From Chlamydiota bacterium (lineage in GTDB: Bacteria; Chlamydiota; Chlamydiia; Chlamydiales; Rhabdochlamydiaceae): a DNA stretch of 33,381 nt. The position numbers were made by a program, and so were the translations under genes. Shown one piece after another: positions 23,307 to 31,674 of this stretch (its first letter is position 1; each line of letters opens with the position of its first letter). The notes below the pieces were generated by a model, which saw only the letters and a list, made by a program, of their open reading frames with translations, was not told the origin of the DNA and searched no databases. The stretch is taken from positions 1 through 33,381 of the forward strand of contig QIGB01000098.1 of NCBI GenBank assembly GCA_003228815.1, written 5' to 3'.

Positions 23307-25670
23307 TTAGCTAGTCCAAAACACCCACGCAAAAGGGGTGTCGGAAAAGAGATGGGTAGCGGAGAGAGTATTTCCTTCGAAAGAGGCTTTGGCGAAAACG
23401 CTCTTTCCTTTTCCGAGGTTCTTCGGAAGGAGAATTTCTGTTCCTTTTAGGTTTTTGATGTCAGTGAAAAAACGCACTGCAGTAACAAGTAGGGTCTTTT
23501 TGCGGTGGGTACGCAAGAAAGCAATGATGTGATCTTGTTTGGGGCCACGTACTTTGAGAGGGATATAGCTCCCTTCAAGAAAGAGGTCTTTGTGGGCGGA
23601 ACGAAAGTGTAGAGCGGCGCGAGTGAGCTCTGTTTTGAGGGTTTCATTTTTGTTGTAGTTAACAAGGGTCCGATTATCTGGATCCACAAGGGTATACCGC
23701 CAGTTTTCACAGCCCTCATAGATGTCGACTATGCCAGGAGATCCCATTTGGATGGCTGTGGCGGCAAGGCTTTTCCATTCTCCAAGTTGTTGTATTTCTT
23801 TTTGGAAGGCTTCGAAGGATTTGAGAAAGGGGCTTCCCACTTTGAGAATGGCCTTTAGAAAGTTCTTACAAGCTTTTTCATACTTGTCATTGGGATGACG
23901 CCAGGAGGTAAAGCAGCGGGCTTCGCGAATCGATTTTTGAAAAGAAGGCCAAAGGCGTGAGAATGTGGGATTGCTCGGCCAGACACCGAGGAGGATTTGG
24001 TAGAGGAAATATTCGGCATTCCGCTCGGGGAAAAGAGTGCGATCGATTTCTGTTTTGTGCTTGAGATTGAGCTTTGACCAGGTGCTTAGCAGTTTCTCCC
24101 AGTTTTCGGGAATCTCTGAGAGGACGGCAAGCTGCATGCGCACGTCCATGCTCCGCTTGGTATCGTGTGTAGATGTTGTGAGAAGTCCGAGGGGCCATTT
24201 TTCTTGTTTGCGTTTACAAAAGGTGTGGAACTCTTCTGGGGTCACCCCTCCCCTCTCTGGCTCGGATCCCACTTCGTTGCATGCGAGGAGGCGATTGTAG
24301 TTGTAAAGGGTGATGTCTTCAAAGCCTTTGGCCATGATGGGGGCTGAGAGCTGCTGGAAGCGCATGAGAAAATCGCGAAGAAGGGGGCTTTCGAATTTCA
24401 GAAAAATGACGCTTTCAAGTAGGTCAAAGACGCGGTAGCCGAGTTCTCGATTCCGGCGGCGGGCAGTTTGGAAGGCTTCTTGCCAATAGGGTTTGTCTTG
24501 CTGGGGCATTTTCCCTTTGGGTCGGATATACGAGCGGTAGACGGGAAAGGCAGCAAGCAGCTCATAGAGCGCTTTGAGGATATCTCCTCTGGGAAGATCG
24601 GCAAAAGCTCGCATTTTAGAGGAAAAGGCAAAGAGTTTGTTGGCAAGGTCTTTGACATCTCCGGCCATTTCTGTGGCCATGTAGAACATCTTTTTTTCAT
24701 AGAGGATTTCACCCATGTCTTCTTTGCGTCCAATGAAGCGGGCGTAGGTTGCTGTGAGATCCTCCCCTTTATTGACAAAGATGCCTGTCAGCATATTGAG
24801 ATACTCATAGCCTACGGTTCCGTCGACTTTCCAATTGTGGGGAAGCTCTTCACCCCAGCCAAGAATCTTTTCGACGAGGATGAGTCCTTTATGTTTTTTT
24901 CTGATTCGCTCGAAATATTCGCATGCGTCGTAAAGGCCATCGGGATGATCAACGCGCAGGCCATCCACTTTTTTTTCTTTGAGAAGCTGAAAAATCCACT
25001 TGTGATGAGCTTGCAAAACTTTGTTGTCTTCTATGCGCATGCCAATTAGATCACCGATGTTGAAAAAGCGGCGGTAACTGGTCTCTTGGGCTGCCATGAG
25101 CCAATCGACGAGCCTATAGTGTTGTTTTTGCAAAAGAGCATGGATGGCATCGGGCGTTTTGGGAAGGGTCTTTCCATTGACGGGAAAAAATTGGTCGCCG
25201 TATTTAGCCCAAAGTTTTCCCTTTTTTTGGACGATGGTAATCAGCTTTTTTTGCAGCGCTTCTTCGTAGGGTTCTCCAAGCAGGGGGATGAGGAGTTTTT
25301 CTTTGCTCCAGTCGATGTCAAAAAAGCAGGCGTATTTGGATTTTTCCCCTTTGGCGAGAACATCTTGCCACCAGAGATTGTCGCCTCTGATTCCCATGTG
25401 ATTGGGAACGATATCGGCAATGTGGAACATCCCAAGGGTTTTTAGCTTTTTGCAAAAATCTGCGAAGTCTTTGGGGCTTGCGATCAAAGGATTGATCCGA
25501 TTGGGATCGATGATGTCGTACCCATGAGGGCTATAGGCGGCAAAATAGGGAGAGCAATAGACTCCTTCTACTCCCAGTTTTTTTAAGTATGGAAGGAGTG
25601 CAATCGCTTTTTTGAGAGAAAAATGCTCATTGAGCTGGAGGCGGTACACAGAAGAAGGGGCTCGTTTCAT
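23307..25670 (-). CDS. treY: Malto-oligosyltrehalose synthase
   Basis: A 787-residue GH13 enzyme that isomerises the reducing end of a glucan chain to trehalose (first step of the TreY/TreZ pathway). It opens YRLQLNEHFSLKKAIALLPY, typical of TreY. GH13 motifs are DIVPNHMG (about 88-95), DGLRVDHPDG (nucleophile Asp), LVEKILG (acid/base Glu) and STHDTKRSMDVR (third Asp). The length is normal. The ATG overlaps the malQ stop by 4 bases (ATGA). TreZ, which releases trehalose, is not in this window, so the pathway must be finished elsewhere or differ. Confidence 0.93.
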   Translation of the reverse strand: MKRAPSSVYRLQLNEHFSLKKAIALLPYLKKLGVEGVYCSPYFAAYSPHGYDIIDPNRINPLIASPKDFADFCKKLKTLGMFHIADIVPNHMGIRGDNLWWQDVLAKGEKSKYACFFDIDWSKEKLLIPLLGEPYEEALQKKLITIVQKKGKLWAKYGDQFFPVNGKTLPKTPDAIHALLQKQHYRLVDWLMAAQETSYRRFFNIGDLIGMRIEDNKVLQAHHKWIFQLLKEKKVDGLRVDHPDGLYDACEYFERIRKKHKGLILVEKILGWGEELPHNWKVDGTVGYEYLNMLTGIFVNKGEDLTATYARFIGRKEDMGEILYEKKMFYMATEMAGDVKDLANKLFAFSSKMRAFADLPRGDILKALYELLAAFPVYRSYIRPKGKMPQQDKPYWQEAFQTARRRNRELGYRVFDLLESVIFLKFESPLLRDFLMRFQQLSAPIMAKGFEDITLYNYNRLLACNEVGSEPERGGVTPEEFHTFCKRKQEKWPLGLLTTSTHDTKRSMDVRMQLAVLSEIPENWEKLLSTWSKLNLKHKTEIDRTLFPERNAEYFLYQILLGVWPSNPTFSRLWPSFQKSIREARCFTSWRHPNDKYEKACKNFLKAILKVGSPFLKSFEAFQKEIQQLGEWKSLAATAIQMGSPGIVDIYEGCENWRYTLVDPDNRTLVNYNKNETLKTELTRAALHFRSAHKDLFLEGSYIPLKVRGPKQDHIIAFLRTHRKKTLLVTAVRFFTDIKNLKGTEILLPKNLGKGKSVFAKASFEGNTLSATHLFSDTPFAWVFWTS

Positions 25671-27487
25671 CTCTTGCCCTTTTTGATTTGATCGTGGATC
25701 AGCTTGGTAAAACTATTGGCGAGGAGAAGTTCTTCTACATAGAGATGCATCCGCCACTGCCACTGATCCTCGAAAAAAGCGGGGTTGTTGATCCGCTCTC
25801 CTTTTGGATCGGGAATCCGGATCGCTTCACTCATCGCAAAGAGATCTTGGAGAAGAAAAATGGCCCATTTTGCTTTCGAATCGAGATGGGCTTGTATGAT
25901 TTCTTGTGCGAGTTCTTCCGTCAGGATTTTTGGAGGATCACCGGTATGTCGCAGTATCGTGTGGTAGTAGTGTTTTATATCTTCAGGATTTTTTTCCCAC
26001 CACCCGCGAAGAGTGGCAGTGTCGTGATTGGAGGGTGTGCAGACACAGATGTAAGGAAAATCCTTTGGATCTTCAAATTCCAACTCAAAGCTCTTGGGCA
26101 TCCTTTGGACATAAAGATTGAGCATTTTGAGTTCTTTGAGCACTTCTTTTGTGCAATGGGGAATAACGCCAATGTCTTCTGCGCAGATGAGCATAGAGGT
26201 GTGCTTCTGGATGAAAAGCAGTTTTTCTCTCCCCTCTTTTTTCCAAAGTGCATCTTGCCTTTTTATATAGTACTCGTCATGCATGGCGAGCACTTTTTTT
26301 TGCATGGCAGGATCGAGGGCTTTGAATGAGCGTGTACTTTTTAAATCGATTCGAGGATGGTAACTCCCCTCTCTTTTGAAAAAGCAGACATTTTCGATTT
26401 GCTCATAGAGTTTGTCTCTTCTTGTTCCAGGGGGGATTTTCTTTTCGACTTTCTTCTGGGTTTCCAGGCCTTTGGGGAGTTTTTCACCATATGGCTTACA
26501 GAGACGTTTCACATCTGGCAGTTCTTTTGCTGCATATCCTTTAGCCGGGTAAAAATTCCCCATGAGTCCTCGCACCGCATCTTCGGGGACTTCCCATAAA
26601 CGAAAATATCCGAGAACGTGATCGATTCGGATGGCATCAAAATACTGCTCCATCCAGGCAAGACGTGATTTAAGCCAATAAAAGCCTTCTGCACGGATTT
26701 CATCCCAATTGTAGGAAGGAAAACCCCAATTTTGGCCGAGGTGATTGTAAAAGTCGGGTGGTGCTCCCATCGATTGATCCCAACGGAAATACTCAAAAAA
26801 GCGCCATGCCTCAACGCTGTTGGGATGTACACCCATGGGGAAGTCCCCTTTGAGCAAAATCCCTTGCTTGCGAGCGTAAGAAGAGACCTCGCGCAGTTGC
26901 TTATCGAGGTGGTACTGAAGAAAATAGTAAAACTCAACCCTTTCCTCTTCGCATATTTTCTCTAAGGTGAGCTCATTATAAATGGAATGCTTTTTCCATT
27001 TGCGAAAGTCACTGGTTCCATATTTGTCTCGCAAAGTACAAAAGGCGGCATAAGGTCTTAGATTCTGCTGGTTCTTTGCAAAAAAATGGGCAAAGGCTTT
27101 TGTTCTGAGATCTTTTTCTCCTCGGAGGTCGAAGAGCTTTTTGAGCAGTTTGCGCTTGGCATGATAGGTTTTTTGATAGTCAAGCTTCGGATGATTGAGC
27201 TCTCGATGGATAGAGGCAATTTCATCTGCAAATTCCTTTCCTAGCGTCTGCACATTCAGATAGATGGGATGAAGGGCAAAAGCCGAAAGAATCGAATAGG
27301 GATATCCATCTTTTTTCGTCTCTGTAATCGAGGTGTCGTTGATGGGAAGAAGTTGAATGAGCTTTATCCCTGCCTGCTTCGCCCAATCGATCAAGGGAAT
27401 GAGATCGAGAAACTCTCCACTTCCTAAGCTTTTTTTGGTCCGCAGGGAAAAAACAGGGATATTGACTCCAGCGCCACGTGTACTCAT
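25667..27487 (-). CDS. malQ: 4-alpha-glucanotransferase (amylomaltase)
   Basis: A 606-residue GH77 enzyme that transfers maltosyl and longer units between alpha-1,4-glucans in the cytoplasm. The N-terminus shows GVNIPVFSLRTKKSLGSGEF and LLPINDT. The core has AIRIDHVLGYFRLWEVPE (catalytic nucleophile Asp), ICAEDIGVIP (acid/base Glu) and SNHDTATLRGWWE (third Asp). It overlaps treY by 4 bases and would disproportionate or elongate glucans that TreY then caps. It diverges from the 27609 gene. No convincing promoter is visible; a TTGATATTAGATTA stretch lies just before the start. Confidence 0.93.
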   Translation of the reverse strand: MSTRGAGVNIPVFSLRTKKSLGSGEFLDLIPLIDWAKQAGIKLIQLLPINDTSITETKKDGYPYSILSAFALHPIYLNVQTLGKEFADEIASIHRELNHPKLDYQKTYHAKRKLLKKLFDLRGEKDLRTKAFAHFFAKNQQNLRPYAAFCTLRDKYGTSDFRKWKKHSIYNELTLEKICEEERVEFYYFLQYHLDKQLREVSSYARKQGILLKGDFPMGVHPNSVEAWRFFEYFRWDQSMGAPPDFYNHLGQNWGFPSYNWDEIRAEGFYWLKSRLAWMEQYFDAIRIDHVLGYFRLWEVPEDAVRGLMGNFYPAKGYAAKELPDVKRLCKPYGEKLPKGLETQKKVEKKIPPGTRRDKLYEQIENVCFFKREGSYHPRIDLKSTRSFKALDPAMQKKVLAMHDEYYIKRQDALWKKEGREKLLFIQKHTSMLICAEDIGVIPHCTKEVLKELKMLNLYVQRMPKSFELEFEDPKDFPYICVCTPSNHDTATLRGWWEKNPEDIKHYYHTILRHTGDPPKILTEELAQEIIQAHLDSKAKWAIFLLQDLFAMSEAIRIPDPKGERINNPAFFEDQWQWRMHLYVEELLLANSFTKLIHDQIKKGKR

Positions 27488-27608
27488 ATTTCTAATCTAA
27501 TATCAAATTGCAGGAATAAAGTTGAGCTCGGATTTGGAAATATAACAACATCTCATTTGACAAAAAAACTCAAAGCTTACCAAGATGTTAGGCTTTTCAG
27601 GGGGAGTT

Positions 27609-29792
27609 ATGCTTTCACCGCTTCAAGAAATATCTTCACAAGACCAGTCTTTTACTTTTCAACCAAATCCTTCATATGTTTGCCCTAGCTCTCTTAGATA
27701 TGATCATATTCACGCTTTGCGTCAGCGACTCATTCCCCTCTCTCCTGAACAGCGGGATAAGAGCGGGAATCAATTGCGGATATGGGAATTGAAGGGAAGC
27801 ACTTTTTTGGGAACTGTTATTACTCCTGATGGGAGAATGATCATTCTCCCGCAAGAGAAAATCATCAATCCGATGTCACAGGGTTCTTCTGCTCCTGCTT
27901 TGCAAAGGATTCGGGAAATGCAGAGTTTTCCCTTTCGTCTCGTCTATCTCGAAAATAGACAAAAAATGTTCATCTGGCCCCATATGGTTGCTGCTGGGAA
28001 GGATTGGGTTCAACCTCAGTTTTCAGAAGACCGAAGTACACTTGGTCATATTTTTCGAAGGGAGACGGGGCATTTTTTACATGATACACCACAAAATCGT
28101 GCTTACATCCTAGAAGCAGTTTCCCATCCTTCTAATTATGGAGGAAAAAAAAGATGGGGAACGGAGTTGTATTTTAGAATCATGCCCGATGGAACGCAGG
28201 TTTGGGCTGAAGTCAAAGATGGCAGAATTGAGAATGGTGGGATTAATTGGATTCCCCAAAAATGGGTTGAAGATATTTCCAAACGCGCTGGTGGTGAACT
28301 ACACACCATTCAGCGCTTAGAGTACAAGCCAAGTACAAAAGGATTTACAGAGAGTCTCCAGACAAATAAATTGACTCGGACATACAATGCAGTACATAGG
28401 GCAAATCCCGTTGAAGAACACCCTAGTGAGAGCGTTCATTTAAAGGATATTGGAGGAGTGGGTAACAAATCTGGTCTCATCACAGACCTTTTCAGAGAAT
28501 TAAAGGGCGCTGAAGGAGAACATTTTTTTATTACACCAAGTAAAGGATTATGTTTAGCTCCACTGGAGATTCAAACCATTTTGCGCGAACTGGCTGAAGG
28601 GATTTTTGTACATGATGCGATCCCTTGGTTTAGTCTTCACTATAATCATAATTTGCAACTCTATCCAGTGATTCACCCAGTCTACCAGAATACAGTGATT
28701 GGCCACGTCGTTTCGATGCTCGATTATTATATGAAGGGATTTGCTTACGGCCGATGTTATCCGATGGATTTTGTACGAGAATGGAATGATCATCCTGTAA
28801 TGGACGCTCATAGATTAAAAAAAGAGAGTTTCGATTTTCAAGCCTACTGTGAAAGACATCTTGGAGAACGTTCCTTCACATTTGATGAAGCGGTTGAGCA
28901 GATAACAAAAGAGGAGCCTCTCTCCTCAGAAGATGAGAAATTGGTTTTACTAGATGGATTTCAGGTTGAATATCGAATTGTTGCAAAACAAAATGCAATC
29001 AATAAATCAGGTCCCCTTTTATCAATTGGAGGAGATTTTGATGTCCTTTATAGTATTATTGGAGATCCAAGTAGTAAAGCACAAAAAGCTCTCTACATTC
29101 GTTTAGAAAAAGCTTGTCGCATGATGTGTAAGCAAATCAAAGAGAAGTTGCCGTTGATTCCTATGCTTTCACAAGAATTAGATGCTTTAAAATTGATCAA
29201 TTTCTTTGTCTATTATTTCAACACTCTAAAGGAAGCTGGGAAAGTTCCTGTTTTTGATAGAGGATTTTCTTCAACAGACTTGCGTTGTTGTCCTTCTCTT
29301 TTCCCTCCTCTGAATACGAATAGAGTTCATGAAGTCGTTTTAAATCTAGTAGACCTATGGAGATGTATTCCCAAGGACGAATTTCTTCGAATCATGAAGT
29401 CCTCAGATGTTAGATGGGGTGAAAATTGTCTTGTTGGTATTTTAAAAAGGTATTTTTCATCTCTTTCTCATTCTCGGAATCTGAGTGATGGACAAATTCA
29501 AGGGCTAGCTCACGCCCTTTTGCCAGTCTGTAAAGGTCGTTATTCTACAAACTATAGAGCTGTGAATACTGTTTTAAGTGTTATCAAAAAAAATGCAACG
29601 AATCTTAAAGAAAATGCCTCTTTTGATGTAATTATTGCGAGAATAGATGAACTCATGAAATATGCAAAAAGTAAAGAGAAGCGAGAGCTCCTAGGAGATA
29701 AAAAAACATTACAAAAATGGTTTTCCGATCCGGTTGATTTTCTGTTTCCGAATGCAATAGTAGTTTTCAATTTAACGACTAAGGGCCCGTAA
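27609..29792 (+). CDS. Large protein of unknown function with polymorphic-toxin-like segment
   Basis: From the ATG at 27609, preceded by GGGGGAG, the protein has 727 residues (an ATG at 27585 is a weaker alternative). I do not recognise the whole protein. Residues about 150-215 (GHFLHDTPQNRAYILEA, WGTELYFRIMPDGTQVW, NGGIN) resemble, from memory, a module found at the C-termini of bacterial polymorphic toxins; here it is internal. No signal peptide or membrane helix is evident. The C-terminal third is helical. A TTGACA at 27557-27562 lacks a -10. The last codons (KGP and stop) lie in the left arm of a 35-bp inverted repeat, so the original C-terminus may have been lost. Confidence 0.55.
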   Translation: MLSPLQEISSQDQSFTFQPNPSYVCPSSLRYDHIHALRQRLIPLSPEQRDKSGNQLRIWELKGSTFLGTVITPDGRMIILPQEKIINPMSQGSSAPALQRIREMQSFPFRLVYLENRQKMFIWPHMVAAGKDWVQPQFSEDRSTLGHIFRRETGHFLHDTPQNRAYILEAVSHPSNYGGKKRWGTELYFRIMPDGTQVWAEVKDGRIENGGINWIPQKWVEDISKRAGGELHTIQRLEYKPSTKGFTESLQTNKLTRTYNAVHRANPVEEHPSESVHLKDIGGVGNKSGLITDLFRELKGAEGEHFFITPSKGLCLAPLEIQTILRELAEGIFVHDAIPWFSLHYNHNLQLYPVIHPVYQNTVIGHVVSMLDYYMKGFAYGRCYPMDFVREWNDHPVMDAHRLKKESFDFQAYCERHLGERSFTFDEAVEQITKEEPLSSEDEKLVLLDGFQVEYRIVAKQNAINKSGPLLSIGGDFDVLYSIIGDPSSKAQKALYIRLEKACRMMCKQIKEKLPLIPMLSQELDALKLINFFVYYFNTLKEAGKVPVFDRGFSSTDLRCCPSLFPPLNTNRVHEVVLNLVDLWRCIPKDEFLRIMKSSDVRWGENCLVGILKRYFSSLSHSRNLSDGQIQGLAHALLPVCKGRYSTNYRAVNTVLSVIKKNATNLKENASFDVIIARIDELMKYAKSKEKRELLGDKKTLQKWFSDPVDFLFPNAIVVFNLTTKGP

Positions 29793-29932
29793 AGAAATAA
29801 CCTGACAATCCTCGAGGGAAAATTCGATTCATCTCCCGATGATTTTCCCTTGTAGATATTGCAGGAATATCTCCTCAAGATCTGAACCGTTTTCCTGCTC
29901 GAGGATTGTCAGGTTATTTCTTTACGGGCCCT
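29782..29932. repeat. Perfect 35-bp inverted repeat around an 80-base loop
   Basis: Left arm 29782-29816 begins AGGGCCCGTAAAGAAATAAC and ends AATCCTCGAG. Right arm 29898-29932 is its exact reverse complement. The left arm carries the last codons of the 27609 gene; the right arm encodes RGLSGYFFTGP of the ankyrin ORF. On the minus strand the left copy, preceded by MNRIFP, encodes the same RGLSGYFFTGP peptide, where the right copy has LNRFPA. So related coding DNA lies in opposite orientation. It is either a rearrangement scar or part of an inversion system; a strong RNA hairpin would form in either case. Confidence 0.9.
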
Positions 29933-31114
29933 AAGAATGTCAAGATCGATCGAAAAACATCTATAGGTGAAGTTGGAATTGCGGGCGGTTGTGGTTTGGA
30001 ATGTGAAAATGTAACAACCCGTTGGGATGCAAGGTGTGATCGATTATTGAAAAAATATTCCGCTGAAATGAAAGCGCTTAAAATTGAAGATGTTTTTGTT
30101 TTTTCTGAAAGGGGGCAGTGTCAACAGCTTTTTAAGTTACAATGGCAAGAGTTTTTAACCGATGTGGATGAGCGGAAAGAGGCAGTGGCTGCATTCCTGC
30201 GAAGACCAGAAGATGTTCTTGGGATGGATCAAAATGTGGGAGATGCGTTTCATGCAATCGCAACTCGTAATAAGAAATTATTTCAGCTAGCAGCAGAGCG
30301 AATAGTAGATTGGAATGTAGAAAATACATCAAAACAGCCTTTAGTTCATTGTGCTGCTACCTGCCAAGATCCCTTCTTTTTGAATATTATTTACGAACAA
30401 ACAAAGTGGGGGGATGGAAAAAGTGTTGACTGGGATAAACGAGATGCACGGGGGTTTCTTCCTCAACATTATGCGGCCCAAATAGGTGGAGCCGAGTGCT
30501 TAAGACTGCTTTTTCAAATAAGCCCTCATTCGATTAATGCGCTTACAAAAAATCATGAAACTCCCCTCTATATTGCGGCACAGAATGATCGATATGGTTG
30601 TATTGATACCCTTTTGGGAGCTGGTGCTGATCCAAATATTTGTGCAACAAATGGAATGAGTCCTCTTACAACCGCAATACATCATGGCAGCAATTGTTTT
30701 GCAATCTTGCTCCTGCAAAAATCAACAGAGCTTGAGATTCCAAAAGAAGCGCTTCAACTTGCTGTAGAAATGCGTTTAGATGGGGTTGTCCGGAGGCTGA
30801 TAGAAAAAGGCTCAAATCCTAATCAGATAGGAAAGGAGGGATATCGACCGCTGCACCTTGCAGTGAAACTCGATTGGAAAGATGGAGTGAAGATATTGGT
30901 AAAAGCATTTGGTATTGATCTAAATGCAACGAGTGCTTGGGGAAAGTCGGTATTAGATTATGCTATTGAATGTAATCACTATGATATCGGTGAATTTTTG
31001 ATCGAAAATGGAGCTATTTCTAAACATGGTTATTGGATATCTTGGTTTAGGATTTGGAATACGAGATCATTTTTCTCCAGATGGATATGGGGATCAGATT
31101 TAAACGGGAAATAA
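29906..31114 (+). CDS. Ankyrin-repeat protein, 5' end probably lost
   Basis: The frame is open from 29843, and the earliest listed start is a TTG at 29906 without a usable Shine-Dalgarno, so the true N-terminus is uncertain and may have been removed. About 402 residues from there. Residues 1-170 have no clear domain except a helical stretch around 80-130. About five to six degenerate ankyrin repeats follow (about 181-375): DARGFLPQHYAAQIGG, NHETPLYIAAQND, ATNGMSPLTTAIHHG, EGYRPLHLAV, WGKSVLDYAIECNH. A hydrophobic Trp-rich tail ends the protein. It may be translated from an internal ATG. It is followed after one base by the 143-residue gene. Host-protein binding is the likely function. Confidence 0.6.
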   Translation: MSGYFFTGPKNVKIDRKTSIGEVGIAGGCGLECENVTTRWDARCDRLLKKYSAEMKALKIEDVFVFSERGQCQQLFKLQWQEFLTDVDERKEAVAAFLRRPEDVLGMDQNVGDAFHAIATRNKKLFQLAAERIVDWNVENTSKQPLVHCAATCQDPFFLNIIYEQTKWGDGKSVDWDKRDARGFLPQHYAAQIGGAECLRLLFQISPHSINALTKNHETPLYIAAQNDRYGCIDTLLGAGADPNICATNGMSPLTTAIHHGSNCFAILLLQKSTELEIPKEALQLAVEMRLDGVVRRLIEKGSNPNQIGKEGYRPLHLAVKLDWKDGVKILVKAFGIDLNATSAWGKSVLDYAIECNHYDIGEFLIENGAISKHGYWISWFRIWNTRSFFSRWIWGSDLNGK

Positions 31115-31115
31115 A

Positions 31116-31547
31116 ATGAAGCAAGAAATAACAGTAGAAGAAGGATATCATATTTCTTTGGGTTTTTTTTATGAATTGTGGCCTTTGGTGGAACCTCATG
31201 TTCAACATTCAGAAGAAATAAAAAATGTGAATGTGCTTTATTTTTGTATTGTTTGTAGTGGAGATGAGGCGAGTACAGAATGGAAACAAGCCGTGTTCAG
31301 AGCAAAAAAAATCCCAAATGAGAAGCTGCGGCAAGCAAAACTCTCTGAAGACGATTTGTTTTCGTGTGCGATAGAATTTTGCAAGTTGCACAACGAACGG
31401 TGGGAAGGGAATCTCGATTATACCCTTCAGCTTTTAGAATCGATGAAAGCGAATCCAGAGAAGCATCCCAAAGTATGGCAATTATGGAAACGGACGATAG
31501 AAGAAGTACTTGTCAAACACATGACGTGTGGGCATTTTAATTATTAG
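31116..31547 (+). CDS. Hypothetical protein, 143 residues
   Basis: I do not recognise this protein. It starts MKQEITVEEGYHISLGFFYE, has a hydrophobic patch (about 40-48) with two Cys, and a helical C-terminal half (CAIEFCKLHNERWEGNLDYT, then LLESMKANPEK). It has neither a signal peptide nor a clear membrane helix. Its ATG is one base after the ankyrin stop, so the two are coupled. A second copy of its 5' end at 31582-31634 is interrupted by the IS element, so this is a duplicated gene, perhaps a partner of the ankyrin protein. Confidence 0.6.
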   Translation: MKQEITVEEGYHISLGFFYELWPLVEPHVQHSEEIKNVNVLYFCIVCSGDEASTEWKQAVFRAKKIPNEKLRQAKLSEDDLFSCAIEFCKLHNERWEGNLDYTLQLLESMKANPEKHPKVWQLWKRTIEEVLVKHMTCGHFNY

Positions 31548-31581
31548 ATAGTTTTTATCAAGGAGTAGTAATAGGATTAAT

Positions 31582-31634
31582 ATGAAACAAGAAATCACTA
31601 TAGAAGAAGGATATCATATTTCATTGATATTTTT
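31582..31634 (+). pseudogene. Second copy of the 143-residue gene, cut by the IS element
   Basis: Starting at the ATG at 31582 the DNA reads MKQEITIEEGYHISLIF, nearly the same as the start of the intact gene at 31116. Homology stops at 31634, exactly where the IS terminal repeat begins. AGGAT lies upstream of the ATG (about 6 bases). The rest of the copy would lie beyond the window. Confidence 0.75.
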
Positions 31635-31661
31635 GTGCGTCCTTAAAAACCCATGGCAAAG
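31635..31661 (+). repeat. Left terminal inverted repeat of the IS66-type element
   Basis: 27 bp beginning GTGCGTCCTTAAAAACCC and ending ATGGCAAAG. It matches the reverse complement of 33355-33381 at 25 of 27 positions. Confidence 0.9.
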
Positions 31662-31674
31662 CCATGAGTTTTTC
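31645..31674 (-). terminator. Hairpin terminator at the IS left end
   Basis: AAAAAC-C-CATGGC and GCCATG-A-GTTTTT form a near-perfect hairpin with loop AAA and one mismatch. On the minus strand it ends in GTTTTTAAGG, just after the transposase stop, and would stop read-through out of or into the element. Confidence 0.6.

Noticed and set aside
24468-25049. Plus-strand open frame (193 codons) opposite treY
   Set aside because: It lies fully inside TreY coding DNA, has no Shine-Dalgarno, and is explained by codon bias of the sense gene.
25688-26329. Long plus-strand open frame (213 codons) opposite malQ
   Set aside because: It is antisense to a clear GH77 enzyme with all catalytic motifs, and the translated product is unlike any known protein.
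27557-27562. Perfect TTGACA upstream of the 727-residue gene
   Set aside because: No -10 hexamer lies 16-18 bases downstream, so it is not listed as a promoter.
29782-29932. Reading the long inverted repeat as a plain terminator
   Set aside because: No T-run follows either arm, and both arms contain coding sequence of a shared peptide, so a rearrangement explains it better.
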